Shown here: one piece after another, positions 1-11,227 of the stretch | Layout: each line of letters starts with the position of its first letter | Numbering within the stretch: the stretch's first letter is position 1 | DNA from: Rhyacophila brunnea | Taxonomy: Eukaryota > Arthropoda > Insecta > Trichoptera > Rhyacophilidae | Direction: 5' to 3' | Length of the DNA: 64,000 nucleotides | Assembly: GCA_022495005.1 (NCBI GenBank) | Contig: JAGYXB010000372.1 | Span: 1 to 64,000 of the forward strand | The notes under the pieces: model-generated | What the model saw: only the letters and a program-made list of their open reading frames with translations | Told to the model about the DNA's origin: nothing | The model's database searches: none | Program-made: the position numbers and the translations under genes

Positions 1-420
1 ACAACAGGGCTTTAGAGGCCACCAACCTATTGCGTTTATTGTCGACTGTGAGCAAACGCGGCACTCATCTTGCAGAAATATTTTTTATGCCCAATTTGTC
101 ATGTAAAATAGAAATGACGCTACCTTTTGAGATCCCTGTAACCTCAATTATCTCACTCAACTTTAATCTTCGGTCACTTCACACCATATCGTGGATTTTA
201 TTGATCATTTCTGGTGTAGTCACCTCTACAGGACGTCCTGAGCGTGGTTCATCCTTTGTTGATGTACGACCACGTTTAAATTCATTTAACCAGTTCTAAA
301 TAGTTGCAAGTGAAGGAGCAGATATGCCGTGAACTAAATCCAACTCATTTTTATTTCCTTTGCTGTTAACCCTTTTATATTAAAATGTTTAACAACAGCT
401 CTAAACTCAATTTTCTCCAT
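1..420 (-). pseudogene. mariner transposase, N-terminal part, broken
   Basis: The N-terminus reads MEKIEFRAVVKHFNIKGLTA. A one-base deletion follows near KEIK, and an in-frame TAG replaces a codon around 298-300 before NWLNEFKRGRTSTKDEP. Further left come the helix-turn-helix words GISKGSVISILHDKL and the start of the region before the catalytic domain. The product cannot be functional. Mariner transposase cuts and pastes DNA at TA sites. Confidence 0.87.
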
Positions 421-600
421 TTTCCATTTTCCACAAGCAAATTTTTTTTTAAATGTACGAGAAACACACAACAACCCGACCAATCTGATTGAAACTTCGC
501 AGCATACTGAATCGGTAGTGCCGCTGCATGAAAAAAAACCGCTTACAGTACTAGTCGCGCCACCTGTCGGCTTTTCTAAGGACTTATTGACCCACCCTCG
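1..600 (-). mobile_element. mariner element, 5' part, truncated by window edge
   Basis: The terminal inverted repeat at 580-600 reads CGAGGGTGGGTCAATAAGTC on the minus strand and is followed by a TA target dinucleotide (601-602). Transposase coding begins at an ATG at 418-420 and runs left out of the window. The repeat end and protein words such as DEPRSGRPVEVTTPEM are typical of mariner. It belongs to a different lineage from the copy at 42816-44095. Confidence 0.88.
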
Positions 601-941
601 TATCTTGGTCTTTAAATGGCTGGCTGCTATCTACAAAATATGAATATCCCATGCAGTGGCGCACCCAGGGGGGGGGGCCAGGGGGCCTTGGCCCCCTCCA
701 AAATATGAACATCATCAGAATGATTTTACACATTGAAATCGAAAGCCAATAAACTATACCTTGGGCTTAGACAAACAACACGGCAAAAAATGATTTGTAA
801 TTCTCCAGCACCCTTTTAGTAAAATTTCTTAGATTTTAATTTCTAACACAAAAATTTCGAAACACTGATGTCAGGTTTTTTTAGAAACCCGTTCCCTAAT
901 GAAATTTTCGGTGTCCACCCGAATTCTGGAGTGGTATAGGT

Positions 942-2182
942 GATGGCTGGGGAGGGTTGACAGGGCTCTAGCCTGGGGGCCCGGGCTGTGGGGGGCCGGC
1001 GTGTCGGGTTGACCAGATAAGTGAGATAAACACACATCATAAATTATCTTTAATAGTAAAAAAAGTCGCCTGCGGCGCTATTACACTTCATGGCTATGAA
1101 CATTTTAAATTATATAATTGTCCAATATATTTTCAGATTATTATGTGTCGATACTCGACAGCTCCATTATTAAACTAGATATATTGAAAATCGCCAATAA
1201 TTCACTGTATAAGTACCCTCAATTTGAACTAAAACACAATTTGAAAAACGTTAATGTAGTGTTTCACACTGTCTTTAATCTAAGCGGTGGACAGGGGGCC
1301 CGTCAAATACCCTAGCCCAGTGGTCGGCAAACTCATTAGTCAATAGAGCCAAATATCAACAGTAAAACGATTGAGATTTCTTTTGAGAGCCAAATTTCTT
1401 AAACTGAAATTATATGCATAGGTAGTAAATAGGTACACTGCTAATTTACTTAATAAACTTAAGTTAAAGTTTTAAGTCCTAATTAAATTATAGGTAGGTA
1501 CACTGAATAAAACTGAATATCATACGTAATAATGATATTATTTATTAATAAAAATTAAATTGTAAGTCAGGTATCCATAAAATTGAATCATGACAATGAC
1601 TGACAAACTCAATGTGAATAATGGCCTTGCATCTTCTTGTAAAGTTTGAGTAAGTTAGGTTCGTATGTTGTTGATTTATTTTAAGCACGATTCCAGGTTC
1701 TCATCAATAAATCGATTTCTCAATTAACTCTTGATTTCCTCTCTTGGAAATCTTTTTACTAACCACAAAACTTGCAATATTAACATTGTTGAAAGATTTT
1801 ATTCAGTACCTAATTAAATACAGAACTTTATTTTTCTTGACTCTTCTCCTCAGCTGCTTTCTTCCTTGCATCATCGACAGAATATTTAGCGCAAAATTAC
1901 GAGTTTTAGTTGTAGTATCTCTCTAAATTTGAATGCGCTAATTTTTCCCGACACATAAATAAAGGTCGATAAGCCATTTAAGTTTTGAATAAACGCGAAG
2001 TCTCGGCCTATTCAACATTACATTTACGGTTATCCTCTTCCATTTTCTTTGCTTCTTCTTTGTAGCCATGTCAAATATGGCAGAGAGCATCTGTGGCAGA
2101 GCCGCACTCAAGGGGCCAAAGAGCCGCAGTTTGCCGACCACTCCCTTAGCCTGAGGGCCCGTTTTAGGATGTGGGGGCCATT
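942..2182. mobile_element. CATGGCCCCCACA-family repeat, interrupted copy
   Basis: This is a copy of the family defined at 56931-57539, in reverse orientation. The left part (about 942-1310) shares the GC-rich end, the GACCAGATAAGTGAGATAAA stretch and the TCGATACTCGACAGCTCC words. The right end (2154-2182) carries GGATGTGGGGGCCAT. A hAT MITE at 1318-2143 splits it. The flanks GTATAGGT and ATGTAGGT match at 6 of 8 bases, consistent with an aged duplication. Confidence 0.7.
1318..2143. mobile_element. hAT MITE (CAGTGGTCGGCAAACT ends)
   Basis: The left end is CAGTGGTCGGCAAACT and the right end is its near-perfect inverse (AGTTTGCCGACCACTC). The 8-bp flanks CCCTAGCC and CCTTAGCC differ at one base. 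Small ORFs inside are not transposase. It is nested in the repeat above. Confidence 0.88.
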
Positions 2183-2385
2183 ATGTAGGTACACCGAGTG
2201 CAATAGACAAAAGACCGATAAACGAGATATTAGGCTGTGTTGTATTGAGTAGGTTGTGTTTAATTTAAAAGCAACCAAAAATCTGCGATAAACATTCGGC
2301 GAAAAGAACGACTACACCCACTACGGTGGTGGTGTAAATCAAAAGAAGATTTTTTTCGGTGGAATTCGGCATAAATATTGTAGCT

Positions 2386-3058
2386 CAGTGTTCCCCAAAC
2401 TTTCGACATCTGTGTACCCCTTCTATAATTTTCGTAACACTGAGTACTCCTCGTCAAAGAAAAATGCATATAAGTACTTTAATAACAATCAAAATATATT
2501 CCTTTTGTAATACATACACAAAATAATAATAAACGAAAAATAAAATTCATTCATAATAAAATATAAATAAAAGTTATATTATAAAAAATAACATTCATTA
2601 TAAACCATGAGAAGGATGAAATTATTTATGTTAAAACGACAGATCATCATAATTTGGTTCCCTGGTTATTAATTTTAATCTGAGATGCGGTTTCACACCC
2701 AAAGGCTGTTCCTTTTTTTGACTTAATGTCTACAAATGCTGAAAAAGCAACTTCACATAGATATGAAGTTGAAAAAGGCAATGTATTTCAGGAATTTCTC
2801 TGTTAAAACTGGATACACATGTTGCATTTGCAACCTAAATGATGTTTAAGTACACTCCTTATATTTATTTTGCAAGAATCCGTCTGAAGCTAATAATTCC
2901 AACAATTGCTCTTCTTCCGCATGCGATTAAACTTCTAGCATGGATATTGTATTAATGCTTATTGCACCAGGCGTAGCCACAACCCGGTGCAGCGCGTACC
3001 TCCACCAAACTCTTCCCGTACCCCAGGGGGTATGCGTACCACACTTTCAGAAACACTG
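2386..3058. mobile_element. hAT-like MITE (CAGTGTT ends)
   Basis: The ends are CAGTGTTCCCCAAACTTTCG and the inverse of CAGTGTTTCTGAAAGT. Internal GTACCCC words near both ends are typical of hAT MITEs. The right flank CTCTAGAC fits the hAT target consensus, but the left flank TTGTAGCT matches only in part. It lies inside the 654-3357 element. Confidence 0.72.
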
Positions 3059-3575
3059 CTCTAGACCAAGCGGGTAGCACAGCCGATATTATTTAAGTAA
3101 TGTTTAAGCATACTAGGTACACATGTCCAGCATGGTCGCTGTTCACTTCCAATCCGCCAGTCGCTGATGACACGCTCAACGGTTACCGCCACTATGCCTC
3201 CAATTTAATAAAAACTAGGAGAAACTGTACAAATATATCGCCGTGTATTGTGAAATTATGTAAAAATATTTATATGAAGAAGAAAAAGAGCCTATGGAAC
3301 TAATTTCCATTCTCCTCCTTCGGCCCCCCCCAATAATAAATCCTGGGTGCGCCACTGATCCCATGATCTTCATTCTGCAGAAAGCAGCCATGTCTGATTT
3401 TGTTTGAAAAAACTCCATGTTTTTATGTAATTATTTAAAAATTGCTTCCTTCATAATAAACAAGTTGAGATGTGTAGATGAATAAAAAATTTTTTTTTAC
3501 TTATTTATTTATTCGTACATATATTTATATAGGCACATATCATTTGATCTTTATGCGAGGTAATCAGGCAATCAT

Positions 3576-3655
3576 CCACGGTGGCCGCGCGGCTTAAGCG
3601 TTGGACTATCACGCCGTGGGTCTCAGGTTCGAATCCTGGGTCTGGCAAGTACACA
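3576..3655 (+). repeat. tRNA-derived SINE (family 1), head only
   Basis: This is the tRNA-like head of the SINE seen complete at 40303-40546, with a perfect T-arm-like hairpin around GGTTCGAATCC. It breaks off after GGCAAGTACACA and abuts a copy of the second tRNA-bearing family. Confidence 0.82.
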
Positions 3656-3659
3656 GTTT

Positions 3660-4075
3660 AATATATTCTTAAAATCTTGTGAATTATTCGTTGAATAAAA
3701 GAAATAGTTAATTATAAATTATTAGCAAGTGCAAGTAAGTTACATCATAAAAAAAATATTGGAGAAATCCACGACGTCGGTTAGTAATCGAAGTAATAGG
3801 TACCTACTTTGATTTAAGAAACAAAAATCGATTGCCAAAGTAACTTGATTTGGAAGAACGCTGATGAGTAGGTAATAAAATTGACCAATAGTTAAAATTT
3901 GTCGCAATTAGTATGTCACGCCGTAGCATATTGGTTAAATGCGACGGATGGGGCGTAAACCCGGGAGATACGGGGTTCGATTCCCCGTCGGGGTGGCTTA
4001 CTTTTTTCAAAAAAGATTTTTTTCTATTGGTTATAACTCTCTCAGAAAGTGTTTTTCAAAATTATGTATTTTCAA
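3660..4075 (+). repeat. tRNA-bearing interspersed repeat (family 2)
   Basis: It shares CTTGTGAATTATTCGTTGAA, the CGACGTCGGTTAGTAAT stretch and the TTTTTTCTATTGGTTATA end with copies at 23930-24245 and 60715-61085. A tRNA-like segment sits in its 3' half at about 3910-3999, not at the 5' end as in ordinary SINEs. That segment keeps a perfect 5-bp T stem (CGGGG/CCCCG) around TTCGATT. Confidence 0.75.
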
Positions 4076-4287
4076 TATTTGTATTCGTTAATTCGTTCAC
4101 CGCCGTTGATAATGTGCAGCCCCTATGCAATGCATGACCTTTCTATCCCCACGGGACATCCCTGATAATCTACCACACTCATTGTCATTCTCCAACTTTA
4201 ACAGACGTCGTATATTTGGCTGAGGACACTGAGAAGTTACAAATCAAACAAAAACATTTACACTCGTCTTCCACCATTAGTCCAGTC

Positions 4288-5020
4288 CATGGCCCCCACA
4301 TCCTGAAACGGGCCCCACGCACATATCGCCAGTGACGTCCCGTGGGGGTAGGCAGATTGAGCGTCGCTTGGGGGCGGCAGTTACTCGAAGGGCGGCAAAT
4401 CGATGAGAATCATTTGGCATACTTAGATATAGCTACCTACCTAAACTTAGTAACAACGAGTCTTTTCATTAAAAATATCAACTCACTGGTTAGAAACAAA
4501 AAATGTATTAATTAACATAAAAAGTTTAACAAGGCTGCAATTTTTTTGTCAGGTTCGCGATGTCTAGTATACTTCCATTGGCCTTAGACGTCTGATGTCC
4601 TTGGTGACATGTGCGGATTTGTCCGCCGTCGACACTAAATATGCATGCCCCTCCCCCTCTCACAGAGCGTTCCATCTACCGCTCTAGGTCCACGGTTTTA
4701 GTATTAGTATAAATAGTAATAACGTCATATTAACGTCAAAAAATCCCCACTTTTGGGAAAAAAATATTTATAAATTTAATTTTGTGGTAGGTATGTTTTA
4801 GTGGTAGGTATATATTTTGTTAGTAGGTACCTAATGTATCCATACCAACACATTTCTTAGATGTTGGAGTCATGAAAGGATGATTAAAAAATACTGTATA
4901 AAAAAACGGAGCGGCATTTTGGCGCTGCCTAGGGCGGCATTTTGTCTAGGGACGTCACTGCATATCGCTAATGTTAAAAGACAGTGTGACGCTCTACAGT
5001 AGTGTTTTCCAAATGGTGTT
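4288..5020. mobile_element. CATGGCCCCCACA-family repeat, truncated and interrupted
   Basis: It starts with the family end CATGGCCCCCACATCCTGAA. After the nested hAT MITE (4330-4960) it resumes with GACGCTCTACAGTAGTGTTT, as in the intact copy near 56987. The far end is missing. Confidence 0.72.
4330..4960. mobile_element. hAT-like MITE (CAGTGACGTCCC ends), perfect 8-bp TSD
   Basis: The terminal inverted repeats are CAGTGACGTCCC, and both ends carry GGGCGGCA-type subterminal words. Identical flanks CATATCGC occur at 4322-4329 and 4961-4968. It has no coding capacity. The perfect duplication suggests a relatively recent insertion. Confidence 0.9.
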
Positions 5021-5154
5021 CTAATTATAAAATATTCAAAAATTACATCGCAGAACCACATTATATTTGTTAAAGATGTTGGGCTTCGTCATGCGTTCTT
5101 CCCGGGTCTTTTCGGATGTTACGGTAGGTATTAAAACTTTTGTTTAATTCTTTA

Positions 5155-5838
5155 GTTCTAAGCAGGCTTGAGAGTGGGTCTATTGTTTGGGTACCGCATC
5201 AGTTGAAGTATGGCCTTATGGTCGAGAGGGTTCAGAAGAAATTGTTGAGACTCCTTTACTTGAGGTTGTATGGATTACTATCCTTGTCTTTATCCAACTG
5301 ACTTTCTCTTAGTTATGTTTACATATTGCAGTATGTAATTTATAAGAGATCTTTATTTAGCTACATATTGTTTTCGACATATTATCATCAGGGGCGCGAC
5401 AACCCGGTGTAGGTCCTGGCCTCCTCCAACAGCTCCCTCCACCTGTCCCTATCCAGTGTGGCCGCTTTCCAATTTGGTACCCCCAGAATACGGCAGTCAC
5501 TGGCAGCTTCCAACCAGCGAATCTTTGGCCTCCCTCTTCTTCTACGTCCTATTGGATTGCTGGACATCACTCTCTTTGCCGGTTCATTGTCATTCATATG
5601 GTGCACATTACCTAGCCATCGACATATACCAGGTTTAAATGAGAACTCTGCCATTCTGGGCAGTGTTGACCTGTGTATCCCTGATAACTATCTTAGAAAT
5701 AGAGAGCATCAGTTGTTTATTCTCCCAAGGTGCAGGACCAACCTGCCAATTGGGAGGGTGATAACTATGTTCAACCAAATAGCTTCGGGTGTTGATATGT
5801 TCCACTTAGGTGGACACTATTTTATAAATTCTTAAAAT
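5155..5838 (+). pseudogene. LINE reverse transcriptase C-terminal remnant, interrupted
   Basis: The translation at 5160-5310 gives words such as LESGSIVWVPHQLKYGLMVE then RVQKKLLRLL. At 5680-5838 it gives RTNLPIGRVITMFNQIASGV. Both are typical of the region after the reverse transcriptase domain in jockey/R1-like non-LTR elements. A second LINE piece in opposite orientation (5385-5665) splits it. Confidence 0.68.
5385..5665 (-). pseudogene. LINE 3' end (C-terminus of endonuclease/RT polyprotein)
   Basis: The minus strand reads GRRRRGRPKIRWLEAASDCR and DRDRWRELLEEARTYTGLSR then a stop. This is the characteristic C-terminus of a widespread insect non-LTR retrotransposon, followed by a TGATGATA tail. 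It is 5'-truncated, as expected of target-primed insertion, and nested in the LINE above. Confidence 0.82.
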
Positions 5839-6491
5839 AGGGTCTCCTTAGCAAACCCGGTGTACTTCTTTGAACTTATATATGTGTATAATTGTATTTT
5901 CACTGCTTTTGTATGTTTATATTATTATGTTCTCTTTTTATATTTTCATTTTTATCGTTTTTATTACCTACTTTTCTTATTTATAATAATGTTTCATGTC
6001 ATGTTGTGAACGTCTGAAACTTATAATTTTTAATGTCCACAAAATGTTAAAAAAACTATTGAAATTGAATCTGGGCGACCATTGTCTCTTCTTCAAGCTA
6101 AATGTTCGAGCCTATATGTCGTTACATGCAAATTGTACGTAAAACATTTCACTGTGGAACAGTTCGCCGTGAGCTTTCTTATTGGAAAGAGATGACCGTA
6201 TACTATACGGTCTCCAATTTTATTAGATCCAATAAATGAACATAGCTGATTTTGGCAAAATTCATGAATTCAAGAATGAAAAAGTAACCTAACCTAACAA
6301 ATAATCCAGTGTATCGGCTATTTTCTAAATTTTTTTACTGCTGACTTCCTGTAAAGTGTAAACCGACAAGAACCGAGTTTTATTTGGGCACGAATTTTAT
6401 GTCAGTACTGTACGACCCAAATGACGGTCTTTAATATACGGCCATATATTTCGGATACAACATTTCACGGTGATATAGGTAATACAGTTAC

Positions 6492-7110
6492 CCCACAGTG
6501 GTCGCACGGCTTAAGCATTGGACTATCACGCCGTGGGTCTCAGGTTCGAATCCTGGGTCTGGCAAGTACACATATTGTTTTTCAATTTGTGTGTGAGTCA
6601 GGGTATGGACCTAATAGGTTGAGCAAGTGGCTGACATCCATTTCTCGTAGAAACAAAATCTGTTAAGGTGATACATCAGTGAAACGGCAAATAATTTTCA
6701 ACTATAGGCGCGATGAAGTTTTGGACTCGCTGCCATTCGGAGAGAGAACATCGAGCTGGAAACACATCAATTAGTTTCGTGATGGCGATGGGCGTATTAA
6801 TTCTTAAATCGTGTAAAGATGACTAAAAACGTTATCCATTTACTTTAAAAAGAAAACATGTCAATGAATATATTATTATTGCTACTGATAGAACAATAAA
6901 CAGAACATTAAATGGGCACATATTGGATTTATATGACAAATTATATTTCGTTTGACATGCGTCATTTTCATCCGCGACCCGCAATCCGCGCATCACCTAG
7001 CCACGATCTTTTTAGACCGTGCCTCGACTGAGGTACTGTCAGCCTTAATACAAACCTCTACTCTGTGGAGGCCCATATGATCCTATTAGGATCGGACATG
7101 GTCGAAAAAA
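6492..7110 (+). repeat. tRNA-derived SINE (family 1), interrupted
   Basis: The head includes the GGTTCGAATCC B-box-like motif. The body runs to ACAAAATCTGTTAA, and the tail (AATACAAACCTCTACTCTGT to GGATCGGACATGGTCG plus poly-A) resumes at 7045. A 378-bp TTAA-flanked MITE splits it. Confidence 0.85.
6667..7044. mobile_element. TTAA-flanked MITE inside a SINE
   Basis: TTAA flanks both sides (6663-6666 and 7045-7048). The ends are GGTGATACATCAGTGAAACG and the inverse of GGCTGACAGTACCTCAGT. Copies of the SINE at 28123 and 40303 carry the uninterrupted CTGTTAAT site, which proves the insertion. A sister copy lies at 45419-45782. TTAA targeting recalls piggyBac, but the ends are not typical. Confidence 0.88.
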
Positions 7111-7640
7111 AAGAAAAAATATATTTCCAATACAACATTTCACGGTGAAGTGTGATACGGCGAACTGCATACTGTCGTACAAGTTTCCAGACACGATGAT
7201 ACGTATGTATAAAATAAAACAAATCCAGTTATGTTTATTAAAATACTTTAATTATTCATAATTACATTGTTCAACATAATAATAATTAAAAATGATCTCC
7301 CTTATTCTAAAAATACAAATTAAAATCGTCGTAAAAAAAATTACAATACGTCAGTTGTGAGGCCTCAGCACCTCTTCAAATATATGTATATAGGTATATA
7401 TATAATATAAAAGAGGAATACTTCATTATAATAAATATGAAATAAGGACATTTAATAAATAATTGAGTATAAGAAACATGAAATTTATTCCCGTTTATGC
7501 ACAATAGTACCACAGAAAGTTAAGTTTATTGGAAAAACTCAATAAAATTTCAATATACTAATGTATTAATTATATTGTCTTCATTTTCATACAAGCAACA
7601 GCTTTATTCTGACCTGCCATGAGAGTCAAAGGTTACTTAA

Positions 7641-8112
7641 CCCTTTACTGCATAGTGTCGCAAATTTGCGACATTTCAAACTATTTTGATATGGCCAATG
7701 CCATCTGTGTAAATTATCAAATAATATCCTTTTTTGATGCCTAGAAAACTGTTTTACCATAAACATCCTACTTTACCGATTTTATTTGGACATTTCAAGA
7801 AATAAAGCATTTCTGCATTATAGTCTCTAAATTTCTGCTTTGACAGTTGACGAATTCGTATGTACGCAAAAATCCGCATTTGTAAATAAATAAAAAAAAA
7901 TGTACAGAAGATTGAAATTATCATTTGGTTTTGTATTTTGTCGTACTGAAATGTAATATTTCCTAATGTCGTAAATCTGTGACACCACGCAGTAACATAC
8001 AAAATTTAATGGAATTTTCGAAAAAAAAAAAAAAAATATTTTTCCTTCATTCACAAGGCATTTTGACACCAAGAAAAAATAAAATATTTCAAAAAAAAAA
8101 TGCAGTAAAGGG
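7641..8112. mobile_element. piggyBac-type MITE
   Basis: TTAA at 7637-7640 and 8113-8116 brackets the inverted ends CCCTTTACTGCAT. Next to the left end is the small palindrome GTCGCAAATTTGCGAC. TTAA target plus CCCTTT ends is the piggyBac pattern. No transposase was recognised. Confidence 0.9.
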
Positions 8113-8253
8113 TTAAGAATCCATTAAATTTAATATTAAATAAGATTTTGCCAAGAATTGCATACGTTATTGTAAAATTGACAATGATTTTCATACAATA
8201 ATAGTAAATATGTTTTAATTATATAAATAACCCTACAGACTGACATCCTAGGG

Positions 8254-9052
8254 CAGGGTTAGCGAACCTTTTTATGTACGCGTGCCAAAATTTCCCCAAC
8301 ATTATTTTTCTACTGTTTCGAGTTTTTAATAATTACAAGATAAAAAGAACTTTTTATATACAATGTTTTTAAATTTTCTGTTTAATATAAACTTGACTTG
8401 ACTAGCTTAAACGATCAAAACAAAATTTGTACTTGACATGTCATATTGATTTCTATAGTAACGCACGTATATATTAATAATTTAGTTGCTAGGACCCCAG
8501 ACCCCTAGCAACCAATAATGGTGTCGAAATAACTTTTCATACAAAAAAGAATTAACTGAAAATGAATTCAATTCTTCTTAAAGATGGCTAAAAGTATTAA
8601 AAAATGCATTGGAATCGTGTTCTGACATATTCTAAAAGTTTCAAATGTCTAGCTAGTCGGGAAGTTAGTTAAAAATCGATTGCAAGATTTGTACAGGACA
8701 AATGAGAATACGAGCTAAGAAAAACGTTGTAAAAATTCTATTAAAAAATAGCTACCACTCACAGAACATAGCACACAAAATCGATCAAAATTAGAGGTTC
8801 GCGGAGCATTCCCCGCCACCTGATGAGGTTAGTGCGATAATATTATATGTGACGTATAAATTCTAAGGACCGACCTACCTATGCAATTCTATTTACATTA
8901 AACGTAATGCTTATTCTTGAGGAGTATTTGCCTGCTATTTTTTATTTTTATTTATTTATTTTTATTAGGTATGTTTTCTCTTCAAACGCGTGCTATGCAA
9001 AATCATCTCGCGTGCAACTGGTGGCACGCGTGCCATAGGTTAGCCACCACTT
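8254..9052. mobile_element. hAT MITE, about 800 bp
   Basis: The ends are CAGGGTTAGCGAACC and the inverse of AAGTGGTGGCTAACCT, with GGCACGCGTGCC-like words just inside. The flanks TCCTAGGG and TCCCAGGG differ at one base. The internal sequence at 8326-8645 recurs at 14997-15360. Confidence 0.82.
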
Positions 9053-9305
9053 TCCCAGGGTGTGAAATATGCAGCAATTATATTACCATATTAAATCATC
9101 CGTCAATTGTAAATCCGTTGTCATTTTATAATTTGAATTGAATAGTTAAGTACATATTTACAATACTGCGATTAGCCAGCGTTTAGAAATATCAGGCAGA
9201 AATTTACCCTGTTGCACGATCAAGCGCGGCACGGATTCGAGTTACCTAGAGTAACCAAAGTTATTAGAATTAGAATTGCAGCACGATGTATTGCACTCAA
9301 GGTGG

Positions 9306-9451
9306 GTATAGGTAAATCATTCTACAGTGGCACCATAGGCGATTCGCGCATGTATTGAATTGCTTGCGACAATGCTAGCAAACAATACCACTACAACTGC
9401 AAGCCGCATTTGCCGTACCCATGGTGCCTCTGTAAAACGATTTACCTATAC
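9306..9451. repeat. small foldback repeat
   Basis: The arms GTATAGGTAAATCATTCTAC and GTATAGGTAAATCGTTTTAC (inverse of the right end) extend to GGCACCAT. The 146-bp unit could form one long hairpin. Its superfamily is not clear. Confidence 0.65.
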
Positions 9452-9608
9452 AAGGAATAAAGCTGCTGGTATGACAAAGATTACCATAAATCATTATCAA
9501 AAATACATATATCTATAATAACACATTTTATTTATTGAATCTTAGTTGGGGAGTGTCAAAAAGCTTTCAATGGTGCTACTTTTAATATATTATAATATAT
9601 ATATATAT

Positions 9609-9863
9609 CGCACCGTGAGTGTAAAACTAAGGCATCTGCAAAAGACATATTTTGGATATAATAGGGTTTGAAGTCTTCGCTTTGTTAGGAGAAATAGAGT
9701 TTCAAAAAAAAACCATAATATCTGGTTTATATCCACATTATATTGCATGTTCTTTCAGTTACTTCACTTTTACATTATCAAGTTCACGACTTTTGCAGTT
9801 GTTTTGCATTTAATCTCGAAATCGAAAAATTTTGAGATGCCTTGGTTTTACACTCACGGTGCG
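9609..9863. mobile_element. foldback MITE (CGCACCGTGAG ends)
   Basis: The arms CGCACCGTGAGTGTAAAACT and CGCACCGTGAGTGTAAAACC are near-perfect over about 30 bases. It lies in an ATAT run, so a TA target is likely (Tc1/mariner-type MITE), but the duplication length cannot be fixed. Confidence 0.75.
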
Positions 9864-9869
9864 ATATAC

Positions 9870-11223
9870 TCTTAAAGGATGATTCATGCTACGAGGGGCC
9901 TAGCACGAGCCAGGTGTCATCCGGGACATATTAGCAATCGATCATAGCCAAGCTTATACCGAACTCTGTACTGAAGCAGTTTGACCGTCGTTGTATATTG
10001 TTACATTGTTACGTAGCCGATCAGATGTTACATAGAATGGATCATCCTTAAGGCGGCCATCATAGGTATGTACTAGAGGTGAGTTGGAAATACTATCACC
10101 AGTTTGTGTACTCAAGTTTCGGATGAAACTACCCATACTCAGTATGTGTGGCCAAATAAACTTATTCCAAAAAACTTATGATGATATCATCGCGAGTCGA
10201 TGTTCTGTGCACTCGCCAGTTGGTAGACTTTCAACACTATTGACATCAAATTGCACGCGAACGAGATAGCACTTAAATATAAGTATATTTTAATTTATTA
10301 GTCTATTGCGTTCGAATGTATGAATAATAGGTCATAAATTTTGTGTCGCAGCACAGTCGTGAGATGACGCACAGGCTTGTTATATGACCGCTCAAAACAT
10401 GTTTAAAATTACAAAATCACTGTTATTCATTTTTATTAACAAGAATATTGTAACCTAACAGAAAAAACAACTCATAAATTAAAAATGTGTTTAAAATTTT
10501 ATAATAAATGGGACTATTCAACAAGCGGAGCTCGGCGTATTTTTAGCGATTCTATTGAAGCCGATACACAGTCTGAGTTCCCTGAGCCGATACGTATTTC
10601 AAATACTAATATGGAGTTGGTTTTAGTTTCAGTTGAGTATGAAACTTCTACGCACGCCAAACGCTCTATATAGTATTCCAAATACTAGTAAGTATTTTGG
10701 AACAAGTTTCTATACTATAAGTATTTTTTTATACTGGTAGTAAGTATACTTAGTCTTCAAAATCGACCAGTTTTCCCATCTCTAGTATATACCAGAGAAA
10801 GTTAATTAACAACCCACAACTCAAAATTTTACATAGGTAATATCAAATTTTGTTCTATGCACTTAACAAAATAAAAATATTAGGAAACGATACAAAACTA
10901 TTTTGAATTGTATCAGTAATTCAAATCAGACAATTTTTTAACTACTTCTATTCTACACATGTTTTTATTTGTCAACTAATTACAAATATAATCTGTCGTC
11001 AATTAACGATAAGCTGATAAACATTCATAATTATATTTCAATCTAAAAATACAATACAGTTATTAACAAAATCATTCAATAAACAATGAATTGTTATGAA
11101 TGATAAAATAGAGACGAACTTTCTGCAGATTTGAGATTGTTAATTATTATTATCAACCGTAAAGTGTCTTCATTTATTGAACATACTTCAGATAGATGAC
11201 TCATATCTTCGAATATCGTTATT
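9870..11223. other. no gene recognised
   Basis: This is AT-rich sequence with only short chance ORFs. A GC-richer patch at 10180-10270 is unexplained. I see no splice-consistent coding signal here. Confidence 0.5.
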
Positions 11224-11227
11224 TTAA

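Larger units (their letters stand above)
654..3357. mobile_element. hAT-like element with nested insertions
   Basis: The two ends are perfect 16-bp inverted repeats (CAGTGGCGCACCCAGG). They are flanked by identical 8-bp duplications ATCCCATG (646-653 and 3358-3365), the hallmark of hAT-type insertion. Of its 2.7 kb, most is later insertions (942-2182 and 2386-3058), so the original element is only a few hundred bases and non-autonomous. No transposase was recognised. Confidence 0.88.
6115..7195. repeat. composite repeat, copy 1 (holds SINE and MITE)
   Basis: The sequence from about 6115 to 6475 and from 7115 to 7195 matches 27830-28120 and 28380-28490 (for example CACAGTTCGCCGTGAGC, AATTCATGAATTCAAGAATG, GATACGGCGAACTGCATAC). 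In this copy the SINE sits after the CAACATTTCACGGTGA word, and that word is present on both sides of the SINE. Confidence 0.72.

Noticed and set aside
6286..6297. Short CCTAACCTAAC runs at 6286 and 27990 as interstitial telomeres
   Set aside because: Two or three units inside a dispersed repeat are too few to suggest a former chromosome end.
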